Shown piece by piece: positions 42,413-51,230 of a stretch of 64,000 nt of DNA. Made by a program: the position numbers and the translations under genes. The notes under the pieces are model-generated. The model was not told where the DNA came from and made no database searches. It saw nothing but the letters and a program-made list of their open reading frames with translations. Numbering within the stretch: the first letter of the stretch is position 1; the number at the start of each line of letters is the position of its first letter. This DNA is from Ditylenchus dipsaci (lineage: Eukaryota > Nematoda > Chromadorea > Rhabditida > Anguinidae): NCBI GenBank assembly GCA_004194705.1, contig SADC01001306.1, positions 602,142-666,141 on the forward strand, given 5' to 3'.

Positions 42413-42570
42413 GACTTGAGGACCATATTTTGCGGACGCAACATTTGCGGCAAAATATGCGTACAAATGTTTGCGGACGAGATTTTACGGACCCCATTTT
42501 GCGGACACGAAATTTGAGGACGAACATTTGCAGACGAAGATTTACGGACGAGATTTTGCGGATTCTACGT
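42413..42570. repeat. Tandem array of GCGGACGA(N)ATTT units
   Basis: About nine degenerate units of 15-17 bp such as TTTGCGGACGAGATTTTACG. This resembles the array end of a foldback-like element without a visible partner. Two overlapping ORFs here merely read the array. Confidence 0.7.
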
Positions 42571-43044
42571 CGAACATCAGGTTGTTTGTGCAGTAAAAGA
42601 AAACAAAAGACTTGCAAACACTCAAAATTAAAAATTATTCACTTTCTAGAAATTTCAAAACATTTTTGGAAAACGCGCCCATTCGAAAATTTACGTGAAA
42701 AAATTAACCCACCAAAATAAAAGTTGTTCAGAATTATTCCGAGAACACAATGAAACGGAAAAAAATGCTGCCGAAAAATTACGGTAAAAGTATGAAAGTA
42801 TACGGTAAAAGTATGAATATATTTGTTTGCAACATTTTATTTGGTGTCAATAAAGCCTTTAATATGGTTATCTTTGCGCTTTTAGCCTAAAGGATTGCAA
42901 TAAGGACGAAATTTAACAAAAACCGGAAAAACCGGGTCGGTTAACCGGGTACTGGTGATAAACCGTAACCGAAAACCGGGTACCCTAAAAACCGGTTAAC
43001 CGAAAACCGGGTAGGGCCAAATTAACCGTAACCGCACCACCCTA

Positions 43045-43180
43045 AATTTACGTGTAGGCCAATTAATCTGTGGGTGAATTCGTGTAGGCGAATTTGATGT
43101 AGGCGAATTTAATGTAGGCGAATTTACCTAGAGCCGTTATGTTAACTGCGTCCGAATCCGGACGCAGTTAACATAACGTA
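43045..43180. repeat. Foldback-type array end GTAGGCGAATTTAAT and 44-bp hairpin
   Basis: Units of GTAGGCGAATTTAAT (43060-43127) close with GAATTTACCTAGAGCC, the same terminus as at 5966 and 35816. It is followed at once by a perfect hairpin (43135-43178: CGTTATGTTAACTGCGTCCG and its complement around AATC). The hAT at 40987 was inserted into this array. Confidence 0.65.
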
Positions 43181-43235
43181 TACATACCAGAGAGATACCT
43201 TTAATAACGTCTATAATTGGTGTATTTTAAGGAGT

Positions 43236-43456
43236 ATTAGGAGTATGTGTCACAAATCGCAAAAGAGGAAGCTAAGGTTTTAGCTAATGAGAAGAGAAAC
43301 AATCGCATGTTCGTGAAGACAGTCGATGATCAATATCTAGCACCAGTCTTCAAGAGTCGGGATGAAATATCCGACACCATATTAGAGACAGAAGTCAAAG
43401 AAGAAGTTAAGGGAGGAGATGCCGTCGACTTTCCAGTGACTGACGATCAAACTGGT
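43236..43456 (+). CDS. Exon-like frame, hypothetical (left arm)
   Basis: Bounded by an AG before GAGTATGTGTC and a GTAGGT donor after CAAACTG. It reads VSQIAKEEAKVLANEKRNNR, then VDDQYLAPVFKSRDEISD and VKEEVKGGDAVDFPV with no stop. Charged, non-repetitive and protein-like; I do not recognise the family. The same exon lies in the right arm on the minus strand. It looks like a piece of a cellular gene carried by the element. Confidence 0.5.
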
Positions 43457-43493
43457 AGGTTTATTTTTGTCGATTTTAAATTGCAATCCTTAA

Positions 43494-43726
43494 ACGGGCA
43501 TGCCCGCGCTAATAAGAGGTGGTGCCCGGGAATTCAAAATTTTTTCCTAATCATTGAACTTCTGTTCGGATTTTTCAACTTCGTTTCTAACAAAACCATG
43601 CCTAAAATTAAATTCTAAGCCCTGTTTTGTTAGAAACCAAGTTGAAAAATCCGAACACAAGTTCAATGATTAGGAAAAAAATTTGAATTCCCGGGCACCA
43701 CGTCTTATTAGCGTGGGCATGCCCCT
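43494..43726. mobile_element. MITE of the TTAA family (left arm)
   Basis: ACGGGCATGCCCGCGCTAAT and the inverse ending GGGCATGCCCCT, flanked by TTAA on both sides. The interior is a near-perfect hairpin containing GAACTTCTGTTCGGATTTTT. The termini match those of the larger element 51231-53852. Confidence 0.85.
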
Positions 43727-44419
43727 TTAACATAAAAGTTTAGCTAAGAATCTGATAAAGCTGCCAAAGTAAAAAAGTATTGACCAAAAGAAAAAGATAG
43801 TGCTCAGAAAATCGGTTCGTCACGAACTAGTGAAGCAGAAGAAGTTGCAAGCAAAAAGTCAGCAATTGAAAAGGTGATGTCTTTTTCGCTGAAAGAGTTA
43901 ATACAGATGTTTAAACGTTTCTCAAAAGTGTGCCCGCTTTTAAACTCTTGTAACTTTTTTGTACGTCAATGACTAACAAGGAAACCGCACAGGAACTCAA
44001 GTTTGAGTATAAATTTGGTCATGTTAAACTTTAATACGAGCAACTATTAAACTTTAAAAACGACGACCTAGTACCTTAACATGACCCTATTTAAAGTTTA
44101 ACCTTACCCAATTAAAACTTTATCTTTACTCCAATTAAACTCAATTTAAGCTTGGATTTCTTTTCTGTACGTAAAAGTGGTCAAATCGCGTAAATGTATT
44201 ATTGGTTCACACTTATTTCCGCCAAACTGGTTTCCGCCAACTGCTTTCCGGCAACTATTTTCCGCCAAACTGATTTCCGCCAAACTGTTTTCCGCAAAGC
44301 TGATTTCCGCCAATTTTTTTTTCAAAAAGAAGGGCTTTAGTCAAAATTTGGTCTATATTTTTCGCAAATCCTTTTTCTTGCATCAGATTTATTTTTGCAC
44401 ATACATATTTTTTGCATCA

Positions 44420-44590
44420 GGTGTGGTAGTAAAAATCAACGGATAAAATCCGCGGATACGGATAAAATCCGTGGATAGAAATATCCGCGGATTCTTCGAT
44501 TGTTACTACCGATTATCCGTATCCACAGATTTTTTTCGAGGATACGGATTTATCCGCGGATATTTTGATTGTTACTACCACCCCAGATAT
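44420..44590. mobile_element. Small MITE, ends GTGGTAGTAAAAATC / GATTGTTACTACCAC
   Basis: GGTGTGGTAGTAAAAATCAA and the inverse TTGATTGTTACTACCACCCC enclose repeated ATCCGCGGAT palindromes. It forms the inner edge of both arms of the large inverted repeat (its mate is at 54303-54475). Confidence 0.65.
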
Positions 44591-44951
44591 AATTTATTTT
44601 GCATCAGATTTACGTCTTTTTGTATCAGATATGCATTTTTCTGCCTTAAATCACTTAAAGGGACCCCTTAGAACCCTAAACCACTCTTAACGATTTCAAA
44701 CCGCCACAAAGCACACAAAACCACCCTGAACACTCCAAATGGCCTCAAAATATTTCAGCATTTATAATCCCAAGGAACACCCCAAACACCCGAAAACCAC
44801 TTCATCGTCTCTTAAACATAAGTAACCACCCTGTTTCTTACCTACAGGATCTAAATTACGTCTGTCTTACGCAATACTACTATTATAACGATTTTTAACA
44901 TAAGTTCGCGGAGTGCCTATAGATTAGTACCCATCCAGTCAAAGTGATGTT

Positions 44952-46115
44952 CGCTTAGTCACAGAAACTCGAAAATTTACACTTTAAGCGTGGATACAGA
45001 AAATTAGCTGGCTTAAAAACCAAAAATTTATTATCAGCTTCAGACAAAACAAAGAAATAGAAGTGACAACAGAATTGCAAGTTGATCCTCGGAATCCTCA
45101 CCATTTTCGGGAGTGCAAAAGTACTTGTCACCAAAACCTGCATCACGTAGCCTTTGTTCCGCTTCTAATATACTCCCTGAAACAAGCCAAGAATTTATTT
45201 AGTTAGTTATTTATTCACTAGGTCGACCAATAGTGAGCACAACACATTTCCAGAGTTACTATGTTCAGGATGTCTTCTTTTGGTAGGCAGCCGAAAATCG
45301 TCCAGTAGAACCCAATAAGTTTGCTCAGGACCTGGACCAAGGCGCTCGGAAACGCATCTCTAAGATCCTCCATGCAGATTCGACGAGGAGAGTCTTCATT
45401 GTCCCAAAACCATCGGTAAATAAGTTCCTTAACAATTAATAAATCAGTCAAGAAAACAGTCGAAGTAAAAGAATACCATTAAAAATCCTGGCAAATGCTA
45501 GAGCCTTTTTCGAATTTGGCTGCGGCACTTCGCATAATGGGCATTCTTGACCAACTAGAAATATCTAAGGACAATTACGGATAAACCAGCCTAAAATCAG
45601 CTATACAGATGACTGACTCACGCAAGAATGGACATTAGGAAAAGTAACGAACCAAGAGGGTTGCGAATCCACAGAAAATCAGTTGGACGAATGGAGTGCT
45701 GATATAGTGGTGCCCTGTACATGCTGGAATCGAGTGATTCAGGATGCTGTTCCTTCCACTTATGGCTCGGCTATTGCTACAATAAAAAAGGTAAGCCTTG
45801 AATATGATAAAAAATAAAATGAATGACTGACCTCGAAGAGCTTTTCGGAACATTGGAAAGGTTGAACGGTACTTTGTCAGCTATCTGAGCAATGTTGCTT
45901 TCCATCTGCTCTGCTTCCTCTTGCTTTTTCTACTTCCTCTCGCGACGGATTATCAATTGAGCCATATTTGAGGTTGCCTTCCCACTGCAAATTCGAACGG
46001 AACGCCAGTTTTGAATCATCTTAACAGAATTTGCACAATCTTTACGCGTTTCATAACGGTTACACATCACTAGCATTTTTCCCTTGCTCGTTTTGCTGAT
46101 CGATGCCATTTTCAA
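44952..46115 (-). pseudogene. FLYWCH-like protein gene remnant in foldback-like element
   Basis: On the minus strand from ATG at 46115: SKTSKGKMLVMCNRYETRKD, then KMIQNWRSVRICSGKA. The TSKGKxLLxxNGY...W(R/K)C...C pattern is that of a FLYWCH zinc finger with a damaged first Cys. Downstream exon-like pieces in changing frames follow: MESNIAQIADKVPFNLSNVP near 45895, SPRRICMEDLRDAFPSALVQ near 45350, and GSILEAEQRLRDAGFGDKYF near 45150. I do not recognise these. FLYWCH plus an unknown tail would suit a Mutator-type element's protein; no DDE core is seen. Frames do not join without gaps, so I treat it as broken. Confidence 0.45.
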
Positions 46116-46469
46116 TAAAAATCAAATCAATATCGTCCTTGTCAACAAATCTTCAGCCATGATAAAAACAACAACATGAACAGGGGAATACACAGAGAAA
46201 AAAAAGTGAAACAATACAGACCAAATTTTGACTAAAAGCCTTCTTTATAAAAAAATTGGCGGAAATCAGCTTTGCGGAAAACAGTTTGGCGGAAATCAGT
46301 TTGGCGGAAAATAGTTGGCGGAAAGCAGTTGGCGGAAACCAGTTTGGCGGAAATAAGTGTGAACCGTATTATTCACTCAATTTAAACTTTGATTTCACTC
46401 AATTTAAACTTCAATTTCACCCAATTTAAACTTTAATTTCACCCAAATTAACTTCAAAATGTAGGTCGG

Positions 46470-46540
46470 TTACGAGGCGGAACCGAACTATAGTGTCAGT
46501 AATACACCACCAGAGCCTTGCCTACTAGGCTACTATGTCG
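46470..46540 (-). other. tRNA-like sequence (A and B box), minus strand
   Basis: On the minus strand TAGCCTAGTAGGCAAGGC (A-box-like) is followed ~35 bp later by TAGTTCGGTTCCGCC (B-box-like). The stems do not close into a clean cloverleaf, so a tRNA-derived SINE or dead tRNA is likelier than a working gene. Confidence 0.4.
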
Positions 46541-46776
46541 TTTTAAAAATCCAGGGTTGTGCATGGCCTCCAGTGACCAAAACAGGGTAAAAACCACCAA
46601 ATAAGGTATTTGAGTACCCTCCAGAACGGCCGAAAAGTCGATTTTTGGTCAGAATTTTTTTGTGGAAAGTGCTTTCCCAATCGTTTTTTTTATACGTAAA
46701 AGTAGTCAAATCGCGCAAAAACGAGGTTTAATCCGGTTGTTGGGCCAGGGGGATTCTATACTCCGGCCTTAGCTTA

Positions 46777-47219
46777 TTATTTGTAGGTCGATCGCATTGG
46801 AAAAAGTGGAAATTCAATCTCAGCGAAGGCGTGATGAGTATCAAAGGCAGAGATTATTGTTTCCACAAGAGCACTGGTGATGCCGATTAGTGAATTACTT
46901 TCGTAAAATACCTTTATTTGTTGTCTGTCACCTTTTTTCAATAAACAATTTACAATGCATCTGGTTTCTGATAAGTTGCTTGGTTTGTTGAGCATTCAAA
47001 TATTTCGATTTCTATTTGTCTTGCGTCATACTTATATCGGTGGTTGTACAATGGACTATCGGCAAAAAATTTCAGAAAATACATGGGTATAAACTTGTCT
47101 GTTGCCTCACCAGACAAAAATGTCAATTCTGGCCTGAGTGGCGAAAAAGCGAAAAATCCGTCAAAGTGGTTAGTCCTTCCGTTCTTTGATTTGAAATTTG
47201 ATAAGTATTCAGCCATCAA
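46777..47219 (-). CDS. Two overlapping minus-strand frames, hypothetical
   Basis: 46950-47219 reads MAEYLSNFKSKNGRTNHFDG and onward; 46777-46995 reads NLSETRCIVNCLLKKGDRQQ and onward. Both look protein-like and together could be one frameshifted gene of ~145 codons. The first is antisense to a plus-strand frame (47044-47229) that also looks real, so at most one strand is right. No family recognised. Confidence 0.3.
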
Positions 47220-47854
47220 GTATCAACAGAGGTCGGTGATCGTCTAACTGCAGGGGCATCTACTAGCTCAGAAGAAGTCGAACAAGATATGATTCTGTAA
47301 GTTCATATGATTAATGAGCACACCTATAATAGATACGTTCGACGCTCGGTATAACGCCAGAACTTTTTCATTATGGCTAGACTACAGGGTATTTTCAAAG
47401 TTCTTTTTTACAGAGAAGAGAAGTGGAGTTTGGAGGAAGATGATGTGATATTGAGCATCCATTTTTGGAACTGGAATGGTGACCACAAATTCAGTAATCA
47501 GCAGCTCTTTGACATGATGGCGACAGGGGCTATGCTGCCGTCTAAAATTGGCCAAAAATCAGCTGTGATAAGACGTCTTAATGTGAGGGAGGAAGCAGCG
47601 AAGATTCTCTACGACGTGGCAACCAAGAAGTTGAGCAAGTCGACGTCTAAGAATAAACCAAATGAAGACGATGATTCCACCTCTGCTTCAGATATCGTCG
47701 TCAAGCTGACAAACTCCATTATTGGTCTACCCGTCTTGTAAGATTCTCATTTTCATTTCCCTTTGACACAATTTTTCAGAAAGAAGAGTCATGATAAGGT
47801 ATCTTTTAGTGTTTTGGGATGATGCGTTTAAGTGAAGCTTTATTATTTTAGTAG
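47044..47854 (+). CDS. Hypothetical acidic protein, weak SANT/Myb resemblance
   Basis: Core exon 47414-47737 is fully open between a TTTTACAG acceptor and GTAAGA donor: EEKWSLEEDDVILSIHFWNW, then VREEAAKILYDVATKKLSKS and a Lys/Asp/Ser tail. An upstream exon ends TSSEEVEQDMIL at 47296 (donor GTAAGT) in matching phase. A small exon KKSHDK (47780-47798) then meets TAG at 47852. AATAAA is at 47953. The 5' part (YNGLSAKNFRKYMGINLSVA) joins only if one base is missing near 47229. The W-x-EED-x-IL opening recalls SANT/Myb helices, but the rest does not align well; treat function as unknown. It lies 0.5 kb upstream of the MRG gene on the same strand. Confidence 0.6.
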
Positions 47855-48093
47855 GACAGACAAGTTGCTCATCTTTCCTTCCGGAGCAAGAGTTTCTATC
47901 GCCAAATGCCTCTATTATTATTTATTGTGTTATTTGTTCATTCTTCCGCTTCAATAAAATTCATTGTCATTTGACCTATTGTATGTGATATTCGGTTTTA
48001 AAAGTGCATATACGTTTAGAAGGGTATTTGCAAATGTGTAGAACTACTGGACACAAATATTGTGCTTTAATAAGTTTAGGCTCCGAAATAATT

Positions 48094-48265
48094 ACGGACA
48101 CGGACATTTGTTCCCGGGCTGTATAAAAGAGACGTTTGTTCCCGGCTTATATAAAATGACCATTTGTTCCCGGCCTACATAATAGGGACACTTGATCCCC
48201 GCCTGCGTAAAATGACCGTTTGTTTCCGGCGACCGTTTGTTCCTGGCTCGTATAAAAAGGACCCT
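48094..48265. repeat. Tandem array, ~28-bp unit GACCGTTTGTTCCCGGC
   Basis: About six units such as TTTGTTCCCGGCTTATATAA, separated by short spacers. No inverted partner is seen nearby. It sits between the hypothetical gene and the MRG gene, where it could affect the latter's promoter. Confidence 0.8.
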
Positions 48266-48339
48266 TTTTCACGGTTCATATAGAAAGACTGGGTTTGCGA
48301 AGTGATTCGAACAGCACCGCCTCTTTTATTGATTCGTTT

Positions 48340-49332
48340 ATGCCTGATGCTGACTTAGGTAAGATACATTTTAAATGGCAAGGGTAGGAAACATTTATTC
48401 TTCTTGTCATGCGTAGGTGCAAAGCGTCGCAAAATTGGTCGTCAGAGTGATATGAACACTAGTAAAGGGTCTGTAGTGCCTGCTAGGCCTGAATCTGAGT
48501 CTCCTGAGGAAGCCGAAAACACGGGGATACTGCCGAAGAAGCTGAAAGAAATTTTTGAGATGAACCGTCACAGGGTTGAAACTGACTACAAGCTCCCAGT
48601 TTTTCCTGCTCGTTTCTCCGTTAAAAACATAATTAATGGGTGAGTCAATTTTTTTGAGATATGGCAATCTTACTTCTGAGGATCGAGTATTCTTTTTAGT
48701 TTGTCGACTTGCTCAAGAAATTTGGTGATGAAGATCAAACAAGACTGGATGAAGCCAAATGTGAAAATTCTTCGATAATTCCCGACAAATCGCTGATCAA
48801 TTGCGCTGTTTTGGTCGTCGAGGAGCTTCTCAGATGTTTTGATGACTTAACGGTTGAAAAAACTCCTCTACTACTATGAGAAACCTTATTTCGAAAGTTT
48901 GTCTGAGGGTAAGTTGCAGCTTGCAGCGCCGGAGTATGAAAAATTTTGAAAGTGCCAAGGAAACGACAGGTGATTACTACAGATCTTAATTTCGTTTTCT
49001 TCGCTGTTAACTGCTTGTTTTAAGATGAATCAGCTGACGGAAAAGTGATCGAACCGCCTGAGTTTTCATCTATACTTGGACTCCCTTACCTTTTGCGTTT
49101 GCTCGAGAATTTTTCTGGTGTGCTTTTGGAGAAGAAGGATTGGACACTAACCGACACGAACTCTAGCATCTGCATACATCATTTCGTCAATTACCTGATG
49201 GATCGCTCTGATGAATTCTATCAGGTTTTTTTGTTGTTCAGCTTCTGAAAGATACAGCGTTACTCTTTACAGAGCTTTTGGGACTATCAGGCGCCATCTC
49301 TTCAGTACTTCGAGCTTATTTTCAAAAAGTGA
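48340..49332 (+). CDS. MORF4L1: MRG-domain protein (MORF4L/MRG15 family), no chromodomain
   Basis: Exons: 48340-48358, 48417-48639, 48700-48969, 49025-49223, 49273-49332. It starts MPDADLGAKRRKIGRQS. The MRG fold then runs from RHRVETDYKLPVFPARFSV through CAVLVVEELLRCF, YYYEKPYFESL, GLPYLLRLLENFSGVLLE and HHFVNYLMDRSDEFYQ to SFWDYQAPSLQYFELIFKK and the stop. This follows the order seen in MRG15 (LYKFERPQY, GAPHLLRLF, LLNYLHDFLKYL, DYEVAPPEY). MRG domains are the docking module of NuA4/Tip60 and Sin3 histone-modifying complexes. Exon 3 has one extra A (before CTCCTCTACTAC) and one extra T (in AAATTTTG), and its 5' junction is also off by a base. No chromodomain exon is found upstream. AATAAA lies at 49413. 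Confidence 0.85.
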
Positions 49333-50380
49333 GGAGAATGGTGGAATACCGTTGTATCAGAACCAATGAAGAAATCTTTGGGATGTTTTGTCTTTTTTTT
49401 TTGTTTCGTTCTGAATAAAGACATCATTGCAGATTTTAAAGTATTCACTGGGTGGTTGTTAAAGTTTTTCTGGACTTGTTTATGACTCCGTTGAGTACTT
49501 AATTAAAAGGCACATGTCATATATCATAGGGTTCAAAATAAGAGTGTCTCCTCTTGCACACTTTCAAAACTGCTTACATGGCGATGCTTGCACTCGTTAA
49601 ACTAATCAAAGGGAAAGGTCAAAAAACAATAGAAAAACTGGCCAAATCAAAATTGAAGGGCCTGAAGCGGCTTCAGTGAAGCCCACTTACAAGGGAACAA
49701 ATCGAACTGCACGATTCGATTAAAAAATTCGGACAACGCCATCGTTTATAGCACAGTCGATTTGCTGTATGAAATTTCAAGATTTTTGGCGAGCAGACAG
49801 AAAAACTCCGATTCTGAGACTTTAGAAATATCAAGCCTTAAGTCGCCTTGTTCCGTCTTTTGATTTTCCGTGTGGGGTGAGAGTTGGCCAAACCTCTTAA
49901 CAGGACAAATTCGGTTTTGACAAATCGTCTTTTCAACCAGTCTTTGCGTTCCGCCATGGATACTTTGGCCAATTTAACATTTCAGCCAATCGGACTTTGG
50001 CCATTATTATATCTCAGCCAATCGAGTTTTGACCAATATAATACCTAAGCCAGTCGAGTCTTGGTCAGTATAATACTTGAGCCAATTGGGTTTTGGCCAA
50101 TTCAATACTTCGACCAATCGAGTTTGTTCGGTTTGTTAGGACTAAATTGGGCTTTTACCTACCCATACCCCATCACCTGGGGTAAGTTCTCCTCGGGTAG
50201 ATGGATCTCCGTCTGGCTGATCTGAAAAATTGAAGATCGGATAAATTCACGTATGATAGGATAACTCAATTTTAAATTCGTCTAACTTTTTTTTTCAGGT
50301 TAACTAGATGGGCTTCCACCTGGCCACGAGTTACCAACTCTGGGTTTTGGGTCCGAGTTGATAAAATAGGCACTTTTAGT
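49333..50380. other. 3' region of MRG gene and ~40-bp degenerate tandem array
   Basis: After the polyadenylation site there is no gene. 49880-50130 holds about six degenerate ~40-bp units with AGCCAATCGAGTTTTGGCCA-type sequence and no inverted partner. Confidence 0.6.
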
Positions 50381-51214
50381 TAGGCTTGGCAGCGGGACGG
50401 GAATCCCACGGGAATCCCGGTTTGGGAATCCCGAAAATAATCACTTTCCCGTTCCCGTTTCCCGCCGGCTCAAAGTCCGAAATCCCGTTTCCCGCCCGTT
50501 CACTTTTCGAAAATCCCGAAATTTTCCCGAAATCCAAATTTATTTAATGTCAAAACAAAAGAAGTTTGCTACTAAGCAATTTTGGTTGTCATTTCTTTTG
50601 TCATTTCTGGTAAAACATCTTCTTCAACAGAATAACGGCTGATAATTTAGGAATTTACTCACTGTGAGAACAAGCTTTTTTCATTTCTGAAACCAAGACC
50701 GTACCACTTGTTTGTTCCTGTGAAGATTTTTAAAATTAAAGATCACTCTCTACATACTATAACTTTTCATACTGACATCTGTCACAGTATATTTTTTCAT
50801 CGTCTTGCAGCGAAAAAAATAGGATCACGATCGAAAATAACATGAAAAAATGCAAAACAACATGACAAAACTGGGTTGACTTCTGAACTCATGCTGACTC
50901 CGGAATCTTCTATCTGACTCCAAAGTCATCGATTTGACTACGGAATCACCAATTTTGACTCCGGAGTCAGACCATTTGACTCCGGAGTCAAGCGTGACTT
51001 CGGGAAGTCTGAGTAGGCCTTTATTGATTTGTTTGTTTTGATTTGTTTGAAGAAAAAATCACAGAATTTTGGATTTTCTCTCCTGTTTTACAAATTCCCG
51101 TTTCCCGTCGGGATTCCCGAAATTTTGGAATTCCCATTCCCGTTTCCCGCAGAAGCAATTTTTTTTCAAATTCCCATTCCCGTTTCCCGCCCGGACCCCT
51201 AACTGCCAAGCCTA
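50381..51214. mobile_element. hAT-type element, TIR TAGGCTTGGCAG, 8-bp TSD
   Basis: TAGGCTTGGCAGCGGGACGG at 50381 and the inverse CTGCCAAGCCTA ending 51214. Both flanks are CTTTTAGT (50373-50380 and 51215-51222). The subterminal zones are full of GGGAATCCCG and CCCGTTTCCCG motifs. No transposase. It ends 16 bp before the TTAA element. Confidence 0.9.
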
Positions 51215-51230
51215 CTTTTAGTATTATTAA

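Larger units (their letters stand above)
40987..43044. mobile_element. hAT-type element, TIR TAGGGTGGTGC, in left arm
   Basis: TAGGGTGGTGCACGG at 40987 and the inverse GCACCACCCTA ending 43044, with long subterminal GGTTAACCG/ACCCGG-rich ends. Flanks ATATTTAC and AATTTACG are imperfect here; the other arm keeps a perfect 8-bp site. It contains an exon-like frame (41186-41464), a hairpin MITE (41851-42049) and a GCGGACGA array (42413-42570). No hAT transposase domain is recognised. Confidence 0.8.
40110..44590. repeat. Large inverted repeat, left arm (~4.5 kb)
   Basis: The arm matches 54303-58785 in reverse orientation along its whole length; paired reading frames match residue for residue apart from a few indels. 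The outer boundary is an array of GCCAACTTTCGTTTT units. The inner boundary is a GTGGTAGTAAAAATC-ended MITE, after which the sequences part (CCAGATATAATTT against CCAGATACAAGAA). Confidence 0.9.
44204..46365. mobile_element. Foldback-like element with TTTCCGCCAA arrays, 8-bp TSD
   Basis: GGTTCACACTTATTTCCGCC plus about seven TTTCCGCCAAACTG units at the left (44204-44320). The inverse array (GGCGGAAATCAG units) at 46238-46365 ends AAGTGTGAACC. Flanks are GTATTATT on both sides (44196-44203 and 46366-46373). It carries a minus-strand gene remnant with a FLYWCH-like segment. The left end lies inside the left arm of the large inverted repeat. Confidence 0.75.

Noticed and set aside
47373..47741. 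Chromodomain exon of the MRG gene
   Set aside because: The frame lacks the aromatic cage and W-x-x-W-V motifs of an MRG15 chromodomain and has its own stop and polyadenylation signal.
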